Shown here: positions 12,404 to 23,458 of the stretch, piece by piece
Layout of the letters: every line of letters begins with the position of its first letter
Position numbering within the stretch: the stretch's first letter is position 1
Source: Paramecium tetraurelia
Taxonomy: Eukaryota > Ciliophora > Oligohymenophorea > Peniculida > Parameciidae
DNA: 64,000 nucleotides
Reading direction: 5' to 3'
Assembly (NCBI RefSeq): GCF_000165425.1
Contig: NW_001799122.1
Location: 195,454-259,453, forward strand
The notes under the pieces: generated by a model
The model's input: only the letters and a program-made list of their open reading frames with translations
Told to the model about the DNA's origin: nothing
The model's database searches: none
Program-made: the position numbers and the translations under genes

Positions 12404-12941
12404 TCATGATTACGATAAGATCAATGACACAATTAAACCATACAAGGCCAATGCTTCTGCGAAAATGAGGATTAAAATCAATCCTACGAATAACCTTTCT
12501 TATTATGCATTTCCCCTGACACCAACATCTCCAACAATTCCTATAGCAAATCCTGCTGCAATACAACTACATCCACAACATAATCCAGAGGCCATATGAG
12601 CAAAACCAGATTTATAAGAGTATTCTAAGGGATTTTTTACTATTTTTATAATCCAATTGGATTAATACCTTTTTACGATAGCAACACAGCCACGATCATA
12701 CCATAGATACCCAAAATACCTGCCATAACTACAGGGATTAATGATTTCATGATAATTTCTGGTTTCCATATACCAATGGCTGCAATTCCAGCTCCAGCCT
12801 TAAATGTTCCATATCCTGCTCCCAAATCTATAATAAATATATCGATAATATGCCAATACTTGCTAATACCAATGCCATAGTGACTCCCATGAAACCAAAG
12901 AATGAGGATGCACTGATTGAAGTAGTATCAGAACTCACCAT
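12404..12941 (-). CDS. V-type H+-ATPase proteolipid subunit c
   Basis: 158 aa after removing introns 12828-12859 and 12640-12668 (32 and 29 nt), the usual length for this subunit. Four hydrophobic helices are visible: [50 protein letters not shown] and [18 protein letters not shown]. The last contains the essential proton-carrying Glu (about E142). The [14 protein letters not shown] signature follows helix 1. The protein forms the rotating c-ring of the vacuolar proton pump that acidifies endosomes, phagosomes and contractile vacuole membranes. Confidence 0.96.
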
Positions 12942-13065
12942 AGTATCAAGAATAAAAAGCATTTTATTTTATTTATTATTCAATATTTTATGGAGAGAAA
13001 TGTTAAAAAAAGTATTATTAAGAAATATCAATATCAACAAATTAGAAATTATTTTTGATAATTAA

Positions 13066-14595
13066 TCATCCTTCTTGTCCAAATTCAGCTGTCCAATCTT
13101 CGTATTTCTTAAGATCACCTTAAGAAACAGATGGTCTACACTTTGGAAGTACACTTAAGAAATCATCCTAAAAAATTCATAATTCTAATACATATTCAGT
13201 ATTTGGTAAATGAATTTATCCCTTTTTGATATCGAACATTCGCATTTATTGACCTTAAGGATCAGAAGGAGAACAAGCTGTGTATTTCATTCCATCTGGA
13301 GTTTATATCTATTTAAAATGAGTAGCCCTTTCGGTTTTTCTTAAAGGTTCAAAACAAGCATCTCTTATTAAAGTATTCATATCAGACCCTGAATATCCCT
13401 CCAGCATCTTAGCAATGTCTTCAAATTCAGCTGGGGTTAGATTATTAGGAGTGCCTTACATTTTGTTTTTCAACAATGACAATCTCCCTTAAAACTCAGG
13501 CAGGGGAATGTAAATTCTCTTTTCAAATCTATAAATATCTTAGTGAATGATCATACCTTCTTCTAATGGCTGGATCCAAGGTCCATGGTAAGTTTGTGGC
13601 ACCCAAAACAAGAACTGATTCATTGTTATTGCCAACTCCTTGCATTTCTACTAAGAATTGAGTCTTAACTCTAGATGAGGCTTCATTCCCACTTCCACTC
13701 TCTCTATTACCAGTCATTGAATCCACTTCATCGATGAATATAATTGTTGGTTTTGATTCTCTAGCCATATTAAATAACTCTTTGATTAATCTCTCTGATT
13801 CTCCCACAAACTTAGATATCAAATCTGCTGAAGATACAGAGAAGAATGTTCCATCACATTCTGTTGCACATGCTTTAGCTAAGAATGTTTTACCTGTTCC
13901 TGGAGGCTAAAATATTTCATTAATGTTGTACTCCATATAATAGGATCCCCATCCAAGGCTTACGTGCCCCTTAAAAGAGTTCTGGGAATCTCATTGGCGT
14001 TATTATAGCTTCTTTTAAGGCTTCCTTTGCTTTCTCTAATCCAGCAACATCATCCCATTTGACGTTCGGCTTCTCAGTGACTATAGCTGTTGATAGATTA
14101 TTCCTAAGAGCTTATTATCCTTCAACAAGTCTAATATAATTCTTATATAATAAATTTTACTTTTATTTTCCTTAATCATCCTATTAGTTAGTACTTTTGT
14201 TCAATCCATTGTTACCATTTTAGGTTTTTGGTTATTAATAAGGTTAGGGATTTTATGAGAACTATTATTATTGTTACTATTATTAAGCAGGAAAAGAGTT
14301 TTACGCCTATAGACTTGCTCTATAATTATCTAGATAGGCTTTCATATTTTGCATCTCTGAAGTAAACTCATTTAATTTTTGACTTGTAATTTATAACAAT
14401 TAAGGACTTGTTTCTTGTTTAGCATATTTTACTAATTCTTAACATCCCAATTTCATTTTATCATAACCTCCTTATTTGGCCTCAAGAGTAGCCCCTTTTA
14501 AGTATTCAGTTTTTCCTACATTCTATATTTTAAATACCTTCAACTATCAATTGAATTGCTTAATCCCTTAACTTGTTTAAATACGATTCTGACAT
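13066..14595 (-). CDS. VPS4: Vps4 AAA ATPase (ESCRT disassembly)
   Basis: 476 aa after removing introns 14516-14537, 13907-13931, 13529-13556 and 13168-13191 (22, 25, 28, 24 nt). The N-terminal helical region (about 1-80) is the MIT domain that binds ESCRT-III, followed by a Gln/Asn-rich linker. The AAA core carries [17 protein letters not shown], Walker A GPPGTGKT (near residue 215), Walker [10 protein letters not shown], the Arg-finger region DPAIRRRF, and the Vps4-typical C-terminus [14 protein letters not shown]. It should disassemble ESCRT-III filaments in multivesicular-body sorting and cytokinesis. The last intron contains the TGA that would otherwise truncate the protein before its C-terminal helix. 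Confidence 0.97.
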
Positions 14596-15195
14596 AAAAT
14601 AATTAATAATAAATTTTCAATTAAAAGCACCCCTGAAATTATCTGTAATCAAAATTTCACCTAGACACTCTAAATCTAATCATATGCACTGTTTTCTATT
14701 CTAAGATATACAACATCTTATTCTTATTTAAATTTTTCCATTCAGTATACATAAATAATCAATAATGTTACAAACTATTAATAAGTATGGTACATTCTAT
14801 AATAATTTTTATTCAAATGTTTTGTTTTAAGTTTTTTGATTATTGATTGATTTATTCTATTAGATTTATTTGAGTTTGTTGATCCATCAAATATATTTTA
14901 GTATTATAATCAATGATTATAATTGTTATCATTATGATCTACATTATTAGAACGAACAATAAGCTAGTAAAAATAACTTTTTTAATTATTCTTATTAGTA
15001 ATCAATATTTTTAGTTACATCTTGCAACGCAATTATATATGAGATACTGAAGATAATTTAAATCTGTCTTTGGAAATTTATGATTCAATTCTAATTGAAT
15101 CATTCTTATCTATTATAAGATAAAAATTAGATGTATTTTAATATTATTTCAATTAATAATGTTGTAGATCAACTATTATTTAAATTGTATATAAA

Positions 15196-15730
15196 ATGGG
15201 ATTATCATTAAAAAGTCTATTAATTAAAGGGAAATCTTATATTATACATATTTAAGAAATCCAAATCTGAACTGAACCCAATTCATTTCAAATGAGAAAT
15301 CCTTTATTGCAAATTTAAACAAAAGGAGAACTTGAGAATTTCATTTCGAGTGCCCTCTACCTTTAGTAATTATTAAATTCAATTTAATTGTATTTGGAAA
15401 TTTAAAATATTATGACATTAAAGGGATTCTCAAAAATAATAAATAATATAAATTCTTCATTCTATCAAACTAAATAAAAATAAGGTCATATTTTTTATTA
15501 GTATTGGTAATGATTTAATAATAATATTACTATCTGGACAATTAAAACTTGGGCTACTAGAATTATATCAGAGAAGTATTGCTGATATCTAATGAATTTA
15601 ACTTTTAAATTTTCACAGTTATCAAAATGAAACTTCATTAAAATTCCATAAACGATCTTATTTAAAAGTCAAAGACTCATTCCTAAAATTTTATGAATAA
15701 AAATAATGACTGACAATTATTTAATGATAA
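15196..15730 (+). pseudogene. Possible coding remnant
   Basis: Between the Vps4 start and the next gene (14596-15769), the only stretch with coding character is here. ATG 15196 opens MGLSLKSLLIKGKSY, an in-frame TGA follows, and the same frame then continues with ELENFISSALYLQQL, LKGFSKIINNINSS and, after another break, LKLGLLELYQRSIADI. No intron removes the TGA codons. The remaining 14596-15195 sequence is AT-rich, with short coding-like minus-strand scraps and nothing I can support. Confidence 0.3.
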
Positions 15731-15769
15731 TAGTTAATAAAATTTTATTGATATATTTAACTACTCCAC

Positions 15770-16697
15770 ATGATCTATTCTCAACATCCATATGATTAAC
15801 CCATTAGGTAATCTCAAATTTTTATAATCAGTGCTTTTCCTTAAGGATACCCCATGTATTATTAGCATTATCAACCATACCCTGCATCATTTGAACCCTA
15901 TCAAGTATTATCAAATGTGATACCTATCACTGAGCCATTACCATAAGCAATTATTTATCCACAGGAAACAGTAATTGAAAGATACCCTCCCTTATAAATG
16001 CCGAAGAAAGTTGAAGTGGAATATACTCAATAAGAAAAAAGAAAAAATTTATACAATTTAGATAACAATCCATATTTGTTTTCATCTGCAAGAGCCAGAA
16101 ATTATTCGCAATAATTACCTCCATAAAGTTATTAATAATAACCTCATGAGGCACACTAAGTTTAATTTTAGACAAATAGAATGGAAAATACTTAAAGAAT
16201 ATTCGACCCCTAAATTTAATCAAACTAACAGAGAGATCTGAGAGTATCTGAATCAACAAGATAATTTTACCCACCTCAATAATAATCCATTAATGATTAA
16301 ATTGATCAGAGACTTAGAAATACTTCACAATACCCAATATCAAATATTCAATAGTCCAAAATACTTGAATAAAAAGATTATTACATTCAATCATAGAACA
16401 TACCTATTTAGGAATATGTACAACCAATTTAAACTTAAAGTTTGCATCCTTAGTATTAAATTACTGCATAATTTCAGCCCTTATAATCAAAAAGTCTAAA
16501 TGATTAAACTGGAAGATAATTGAATGAATCAAAACCTCCTATTATTCAGTCAACAATTGTAATTTTGAAAATAATATAAATAGCAATACAATGCGCCAAA
16601 ACAAAGACCCGGACTTAATCTAAACTTAAATCAATATAAATCAGCAAGTTAAAGCCTTTCACAATCTAAATTAAGAAGATCTAAAATTTTCGATTGA
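15770..16697 (+). CDS. Gln/Pro/Tyr-rich low-complexity protein, 292 aa
   Basis: Removing introns 15808-15831 and 16559-16583 (24 and 25 nt) gives 293 codons from ATG 15770 to TGA 16695-16697. The product is extremely rich in Gln, Pro, Tyr, Ser and Asn (for example FPQGYPMYYQHYQPYPASF and QLPPQSYQQQPHEAHQ) and ends in a basic segment (SKLRRSKIFD). Most Gln are TAA or TAG, so a standard-code reading sees nothing here. No domain is visible; a disordered or structural protein is likely. The first intron is a multiple of three without a stop, so its removal is inferred. Confidence 0.7.
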
Positions 16698-17085
16698 CTA
16701 TAATTAATGATGAATATATATTAATTACATTTTATTGTTTTGCCTTCTGAGACTTTGTGGATTATTAATAATGATATATGTTGCATATAAAAACTACATC
16801 CTGTATTCATTTAAAATTGTAAAAATGTGTATCATCATTAAAGTAAATTTGAAAAACCTCCATTATTAATGATTTATCTCTAAATTTCTAATTATAAAAT
16901 TACAATTTAATTTTTCAGATTGGATTATTTTTAAGGTTTTTTTAATTTCATTTGTTCTTCTCAAAGAGAATCAATCGCTAAATTATATAATTCTTTGTAA
17001 TTTGAAAGATGATGGAGATAAATTAAATTTTATTTCTATAATTAAGTATTATATTTGATAAATATTCAGTCAATTAAATTATTTC
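16698..17085. other. AT-rich intergenic region
   Basis: About 390 bp with no convincing coding frame or RNA structure, lying between the Gln-rich gene and the end of the Myb-like remnant. Confidence 0.4.
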
Positions 17086-17719
17086 TCAATCCATTCTTTC
17101 TTATATCCTAAAAGTCTTACATTTCATTTTTAATTCATACTGTGGTTCCAACATAATTTCTTTAATGTAAAGTATCGTATCATAGATATTTCTTGCAGCT
17201 TAGAGCGCTAAAATGGAGTTTAATCAATAAAATTAATTTTCTATATTTAGTTTATATTATACAATATTAATTTTTTATAGTCAAAAGTGTCATTCTTCAT
17301 CAGTTGTTTCTCTAATTAAGGCAAAATATTTCCTCATAATTTATTTACTCCTTAAAATTGGTTTGCTCTATACTTTTATTCTATTTTTGAAGCATTTCTT
17401 CTTGCTTTTCTTTATTAGTTAGTTGTAAGGGTTGAATTTTTAATGATGTGATCTAGATTTTTATTAAAAAATACCTGCATTGACTTGGTGATCTAGTTCC
17501 TATAATCTCACTCATTTTTTTAAATAATGGTTATCCTTTCTTGTATGAGCCGTCTGCACCTCTAACATTTTATAAAAATTCTAAATATATAGCATGCTCT
17601 TAGTCATCCCAATGACCTGTTCGTTATTATGAACAATTATTTGTTTCTTATTATTTTGAAGTATTTATAGTAGGATCAAGATAATCCTCACCTTGTTAGT
17701 CTGAGCCATCGAATTTCAT
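17086..17719 (-). pseudogene. Myb/SANT SHAQKYF-type gene with frameshifts
   Basis: The 5' part, ATG 17719 with a 22-nt intron (17453-17474), encodes a Myb-like helix-turn-helix: GHWDDQEHAIYLEFLQ, then IGTRSPSQCRSHHQKF, the ciliate version of the SHAQKYF motif that binds DNA. That frame stops at 17290-17292 (135 aa). Better coding-like sequence continues in other frames: KEKQEEMLQKQNKSIEQ, LEKQLMKNDTFDYKK and NIYDTILYIKEIMLEPQ, ending at TGA 17088-17086. The shifts look like single-base indels, not introns. I infer a decayed or truncated transcription-factor-like gene; a functional short form cannot be excluded. Confidence 0.6.
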
Positions 17720-18324
17720 TTCTAAATAAATCCTAAATTAAATTATGTAAGTCGAACAATTATTTTCTGATTTATATATCCCATACTGATTACAAATTAC
17801 GAGCATTAGAATCTGTTTATTTATCTATCTAAGAGTCACTGAACTAATTCAAATATTTTTTAAAGCTCTATATTTTTATAGCAATTAGATATTTTACTAT
17901 TGGTTAGTTTAATTGGATAAAAATTGTTTGCCTTAAATATAGGGAAGACTTAAAATTATAAAACCTCTAATCTTTTTTTATAACTCTATTTTTAAAGTAC
18001 TTGTTATGATAAAATGGCTTATTTGGATAAGATGGGATATTTTTGTATCACTATTTATGGTATAAAATAAATGCAATTTCAACCCATTTTTAAATAATCA
18101 GGATTGACTATATTAGAATTCATATATATTCAAGAGATTATTGCTAATAGTTTCAAAGTTTTAATTAGAAGTATGATTTAGATTGAGAGTTAAAGAATAT
18201 GAAAGTATTAACTAATGAGTCTACCCTAAGTCATATTTTGATAACTTATCCAAAAACTTATAATTAGATAAAAAAGCTGCTGAAAACGAATAAAATTTAT
18301 GTATGAGCTCAACGACTAAAATAC
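17720..18324. other. Unassigned AT-rich region with scattered open frames
   Basis: About 600 bp between the Myb-like remnant and tRNA-Val. Short minus-strand frames (such as one through GFIILSLPYIQGKQFLSN) look mildly protein-like, but I cannot build a gene with a start, introns and stop. Confidence 0.3.
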
Positions 18325-18397
18325 TGCGATAGCCCATTTTCGAACTGGGGACCTTCAGTGTGTAAAACTGACGTGATAACCACTACACCACAACTGC
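18325..18397 (-). tRNA. tRNA-Val (anticodon TAC), possibly degenerate
   Basis: 73 nt on the minus strand. The D-arm sequence GTGTAGTGGTTATCAC and anticodon arm TCAGT-TTTACAC-ACTGA are typical of eukaryotic tRNA-Val with anticodon TAC. The acceptor stem GCAGTTG pairs poorly with CTATCGC (A-C and T-T mismatches plus a G-T wobble), and the T stem CCCAG/ATGGG has a mismatch next to the loop TTCGAAA. It may be a tRNA pseudogene or a divergent copy. The discriminator is A. Confidence 0.75.
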
Positions 18398-18772
18398 ATT
18401 ATAATTTCATAACTAAATTTCACCTTAATTTTTTTAATCATTAATAAAAATTGATAAACATCTTCTGGTTCTTACTTAAGATATCCATTAAAACTTAAAG
18501 TTAATTACAGCTTTAGAATGTTATAATGAAATTGAGAATCTATTTTAATATAAAAAGAAGATTTGAAAAAAATCCTTTATAATGAAAAAGAAATATATTT
18601 ATAAATAAAAATGATTGAATTTTATTTTAATTGTTTTTGTTTATAATAACACTTATTATTGTATTAATCCTTTATTTATCTCTTGGAATTCTTCTTATTT
18701 ATTACCTAAAAATATAATTTAAATATAAGCGATTATTAATTATATGTGTATATATATATATAATAATATATT
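18398..18772. other. AT-rich intergenic region
   Basis: About 375 bp upstream of tRNA-Val and downstream of the CCCH gene. It includes a TA-dinucleotide run near 18750-18770 and no gene signature. Confidence 0.45.
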
Positions 18773-19543
18773 TCAATAAAGCTGTTATTACTATTAAGAT
18801 TAAATCTCCTTCAATTTTTAATCATAATGCCTTTAAGCATTATTATAGATTTATTAATATTATTATTTCTCCTCCTTTGATCTTTCTTAATCATGTATAA
18901 TTTATTTGATAATGTCGCTTGCTCCCTACGTGTCTCCTTACTTCGCTTTGTCTTGTCCTTATTTTAAGAGATACAGAATTTGCTTAAAATTAAAAGTGCA
19001 AAGTACTTGCTATCCTGGAAAGATGTGCTCCATGTTGGTTAATATCATAATAAGTATCTGTTATGTAAGATCTGCCTGTAATTATTACTAGTTCATTTGT
19101 TTCATTTGTTATTACATCTATCTAATGGATATTCATATAGAAGCTTTACTAGTATTAACTTTATAAATATGGTATTGCATTTAATTCACTTTCCCCATGT
19201 GCAAAAGTACAAGTGGGCCCATTCTTGCATTGCCCTGTTTATGGATTGAAATGCTTGCATAATTATGCTAATTTCATTATCTTGATCATTTACTTTTGTA
19301 ATTCACAACCATTGGGTTGATCCCTTGAACCTTATTGAAATTGTTGGCAGGTATAACTTATTCAACATATCCAGCTTATAAACTATTAGCTCTAAGTTCT
19401 TATGGTCCATGAGCAAACTAACATCTTAACCCCAAAGCGCAAACCCCATTTGATGCTATATTTTGAATCAAATTCTTACTAAAATGTCTACAGAGTTGTG
19501 TTTTGTACTTTTGATTCGGATACTGAGTTGCCTATTGGTACAT
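18773..19543 (-). CDS. Tandem CCCH zinc-finger protein (TIS11/TTP-like fingers)
   Basis: 221 aa after removing introns 19456-19479, 19268-19293, 19058-19088 and 18983-19006 (24, 26, 31, 24 nt), giving a frame divisible by three. Two fingers are seen. The first is introduced by YKTQLCRHF and ends RCQFAHGPQELR; the second is LCKHFNPQTGQCKNGPTC followed by TFAHGESEL. Both follow the Cx8Cx5Cx3H pattern with a (R/K)YKTxLC lead-in, which in TTP/TIS11 proteins binds AU-rich RNA. The C-terminal half is a charged Gln-rich helix (IIKQIIHDQERSKEEKQQ). A role in RNA binding or mRNA turnover is the likely function. Confidence 0.87.
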
Positions 19544-19698
19544 AATTTTAAATAATATCTCAATTAAAAGAAATTAATTTATTCATTCTAATAAAAAAAA
19601 GATTATTAGATAATTCTTTTTGAGTGCAAAATTTCATGCTATAATTCTCTCTTCTTTAATACTAAATACTTGATCTTAGAATAAAGATCCTCAAGATT

Positions 19699-19959
19699 TC
19701 AGTTCTTTTTCCTTACAAAATAAATTTTGTGCCTTTTTTAATCATCACCAGCTTATCTAATTGAATATACTTTATAGCATTGAGTGGACTTTAATTCATT
19801 AGATTTATAAAATTGATAGAAAATTTAAAGATCATAATATAATAAAAATTTTATAATAAAAATTTTTGTTCCCATTAGTTCAATTTCAAATATTGACAAA
19901 TGATGAACAATGTACATATCTATTTCTGGGTTTGAAAAACTATATTGTATTTAATTCAT
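19699..19959 (-). CDS. Doubtful short hypothetical ORF, 86 aa
   Basis: ATG 19959 opens a frame (SNPEIDMYIVHHLSIFEIE, later STQCYKVYSIRQAGDDQK) to TGA 19701. The same frame continues beyond the stop with coding-like sequence (NLEDLYSKIKYLVLKKREL). It could be a short gene, or a longer gene with one in-frame TGA in decay. The family is unknown. The rest of 19544-20120 shows nothing else. Confidence 0.3.
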
Positions 19960-20120
19960 TATTAAATAGATGTCTATGCAGAATCAATTATTAGAATAAT
20001 TAACAATCTTTAAGAAAGAACATGTCTTATTATTTATGGATTAGTTCTAGTTTAATGCAATATGAATAAAGTTAAAATGTTTACGTTTCTTTATTTTATA
20101 TTATACTTATGTAATATATA

Positions 20121-20653
20121 TCAGAATCTCAATTTTGAGAAAAGGAATCTTGATTGAGCTTTCTTGTCAGCCAAACTTCCAGCTGGTAATGTTCTATATT
20201 TTTCAGCTAAATATTTTCTCAAATTCTTTCTCAAGTCCTTTCTTTTTTCAACATTCTTCAATTCAGCCTCTTTTACTCTTTCAATTCTATCTCTGACTTC
20301 CTTTAAGGTTGATTCTTCTAATCTGTATCTAGAAACAATCTATATTTTTAATACCTTGTTGGCATAATGTGATTAAGATTTAATTATTTAATGAAGACTT
20401 TCAATGTTGTTCGCTTTCTGATTTACTTTTAACCCATTCTCTTGGTAACCTTTCTTGGATATCTTTAAATACCAACAACTAAACCATTTGGGAATTTTGC
20501 ATCCTAAAAAAATCAAACTTTGATTTACTTTAGTTGATTCTTCATTTGCTTTAATCAAAATAGCCTTCTTTCCTGCTTATCTGCCAGCAAGCAAAACTAC
20601 TAGACGACCTGGTTTCAAGCTAGCTATATTACTATTGCTTACAATTTTCCCAT
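20121..20653 (-). CDS. RPL27: 60S ribosomal protein eL27
   Basis: 152 aa after removing introns 20620-20642, 20504-20528 and 20329-20354 (23, 25, 26 nt). The start MGKFLKPGRLVVLLAGR, then QAGKKAILIKA, VVGIQRYPRKVTKRMG, NHIMPTRY and the C-terminal FLFSKLRF match eL27 from end to end. The first intron lies only 11 nt into the coding sequence and decides the N-terminus: without it the frame fails. eL27 is a structural protein of the large ribosomal subunit. Confidence 0.97.
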
Positions 20654-20948
20654 TTAAAAATACTAAATAAATCTTTTAATAATTTATTCCAAATTTTTTG
20701 TTACTAATAATCTAACTCATTGATTGAGCACACCTAAAATTATTAAAATTTAAAGGCTTTAGAAATACATTTTGAGTACTATAATAAACAACCTGATTAA
20801 TGATTAATAATTAGAATGTTCGATATAATGAATAACAATTAAGAAGCTGATGATTTATCAAGGCTTAGAAATTTATAATCTTTTAAAAAAGAATTAGAGT
20901 TAATGTGATATATAATATTTTATATTGTACGATAAAATCTTTGAATAA

Positions 20949-21563
20949 TCAAAAGACTAGGTCATGTGGTCTAGTTGTTTTGCCAATGCTGAAACGTGCA
21001 CCAAGATATTGTTTCAAGAGTGGTGTTTTCTTAACAGCTGCAATCAATGCATCATCAATTGATTTTTAAGTCTTTCTTTTGCCATCCAATCTTGTTTTTT
21101 CTGCTGTTTATTATTCAGCTGTGAGCTATACATTATATAGTAATTTACTTCTCCTCTCTTGGCCCAGAATCCCTATTCATTTTTACGTCTTTAAGCTTAT
21201 GTTCTCTTGAAATATTCGTCATCGACTTAACCAGCATTCACTCCATTAACATCTACTTTAGTGGATGTTGGAATGACATATGCTGAGTTGACTCTCTTGA
21301 GTGGGACACCATTAATTTTGAATGGACCTGTAACAAGCAACAATCCTGATTTAAGCTACTTCAAGAATACTACTCTCTTTCCTTAGAATCTTCCAGCCAA
21401 CAAGATTAATACTTGTCCTGGAACAATCTTTCTCAACTTAGCTGGTCTTGGAGCCTTTTTTGATTTTATTTCACTATACTTTTCTCTTTCTAACGAAATG
21501 AACGTTTTCATCATCACTCTTATACCAATTACCAATTCTCACAGTTCTCTTTTTAGCAGGCAT
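20949..21563 (-). CDS. RPL6: 60S ribosomal protein eL6
   Basis: 188 aa after removing introns 21455-21479 and 21126-21148 (25 and 23 nt). Hallmarks are a short basic N-terminus, [19 protein letters not shown] (KOW-like), [31 protein letters not shown], and the C-terminus [19 protein letters not shown] ending LVF, all typical of eukaryotic L6. It lies directly upstream of eL27 on the same strand with about 295 bp between them; the two are separate transcription units by all appearances. Confidence 0.95.
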
Positions 21564-22053
21564 TGATTATATTTAATTAATTTTAAATCTAATTTTAAAA
21601 TTTAATTATCCTTAATCACTCGTCTCTTTTCCCTATCCATTAATCAAATATTGTAATTGAATCAAGATTTAATGAGAGCAACCTACGAATACAATATTAA
21701 TTATATAATGTGATTAAATATATTCCTTAGTTTATAAGGACAGCTAATTCTAGGCAAATTCATCTATTTTTCATCATACTTTAAGGTAGTACAATTTTGA
21801 TGGTAAATAATAGAAAAATCTTATGGATTTGAAAATAAAATATGATTTTAAAATTATGTATAAAAAATCATTAAAATTAATTATATTAAAACCTAATTCT
21901 ATTATGGCTTTATTTCACAAAAAAACAAAACGATGATCATAAGGAATTTTAACTATCGAAAAGGGTTATCTAAAGGCTAATGCAAGGCGGATCATGAAAA
22001 TATTTTCTATTTATAATTTTAATTGTGAAATATATTAATTTTATTAAATTAAA
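21564..22053. other. Divergent AT-rich intergenic region
   Basis: About 490 bp between the eL6 start and the duplicated gene copy 1. No coding frame or RNA gene was recognised. Confidence 0.45.
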
Positions 22054-23424
22054 ATGAAAGGGTGGAATAATTTTTACAAAGTCTCATAAAGAGTGAAGAG
22101 ATAAGAAAACTACATTACAGATATAACTAATTTCGAAAATAATAACTATTTAATAAATTAGAAAATAGATGAGTATCTTGATTATGAATTTCCTTAAAAT
22201 GAATGTTTTAGTTTGGCTTAGTTAATAGAATCAATGGTATTTTATATTATTATGTTAAGAAATGCAATTGCATAAAGATTTATAAAGGATAGGTTTTAAT
22301 TATTATTTTATAAGTATTAAAACATCTTTAATAATTACATTAAAAGAGATTATCACATGGAAGATTAAAGCCTTAAAACATTTTTATTTAATTAAAAAAT
22401 GAAAAAGATAATAAATTAACAATTATATAATCATTTATTACAATACAATAGATCTATTTTATAAATTATAGATATATTGATGATGTTGAATATGAAATTA
22501 ATTACTCTTAAGATGTTTATGATATTATTGATTGTTGTATCGAATTAATATAAGCATATTCAAATACACTTTGTGAATTATTGCTATTAATTATTAATAA
22601 TTTAAATTAGTATAAAAATAATATAGTGGAAGGGGATATATATAAAGTACTTGAGTTTATTGATTTATTAATTAAAGAGTATTTAATATTATTATTTTAG
22701 ATGTGTTGATTAAGAAAACTAAAAAGTAAAAAAAACTAAAATTTATCCTTCTAAATTAAATGAATAAACTACTTCAACTATTTAATGTTAGGAAGGGGAA
22801 GAATATAATATGATATCAAAAAGATGGAGAATTTCAACTATTTTTATTACAAAGTTTTTGGATGTAATTTGTTCTTAATCAGTTGATTGTGAATTAGGAT
22901 TGTAAAATGATTCTATAGAAAATAGAATTGATCAATATGTTCAATATATTGATACAAATCTATTGATATAAGAAGAATTACAGATCTATTAAATTGTAGA
23001 ATCAATAATAAGATAATAAATGATGAAAATAATTTGGAAGAACTATGGGGAATTCTTAGAATCTTGGTAATAAGAACATGATTCAAAATGTGAGGAAATA
23101 GTTAAAATCATAAATAAAAGAAATAAATATATCTTAAATAATCACTTAATTTTTATTCTTAATGAATATAACAATGTTAAAAAAATAAATGATGAAATAC
23201 AAGAAGATATTGAAAAGAATTACAAGTTTAATATCGTTTATGATGAATAAAAAGCGAAAGATCAATTTATTTTAGAACTTAAGGTTTAGGCATAAAATTA
23301 AGATTTTAATAATATTCAAGCATTTATTGACAATATCAAAACCTAAGTTAAATAAGAATTATAAGAATATTACAATCAAATTTTAGAACTTGAAATATTA
23401 ACTTTAATACATGATTTAATTTGA
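22054..23424 (+). pseudogene. Inverted-duplicate gene, copy 1 (lost 5' splice site)
   Basis: Nearly identical to the minus-strand gene at 28163-29534. If two introns are removed (22452-22471, 20 nt; 22679-22700, 22 nt), 443 codons stay open from ATG 22054 to TGA 23422-23424. The first intron now begins AT instead of the GT seen in the other copy (AGATCTATTTT against AGGTCTATTTT). Unspliced, the frame is lost within about 80 codons. The protein is helical, Asn/Gln/Ile/Lys-rich, begins MKGWNNFYK and has no recognised domain. It may be a pseudogene, or it may use a non-canonical splice site. Confidence 0.65.
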
Positions 23425-23458
23425 TTTTCTTTAATAAAATATTAAAATGGAAATTTTA

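Noticed and set aside
12222..12566. Minus-strand 114-aa frame overlapping the proteolipid gene
   Set aside because: It is the V-ATPase c gene read in another frame. The spliced proteolipid frame explains this DNA fully.
15951..16274. Minus-strand 107-aa frame
   Set aside because: It is antisense to the Gln/Pro/Tyr-rich gene. The plus-strand code-6 frame with two introns ends cleanly and fits better.
15770..16697. Mitochondrial-like reading (TGA as Trp) in another plus frame
   Set aside because: That frame has TAA/TAG as Gln as well as TGA, a mixture that fits no code. The correct frame needs no TGA.
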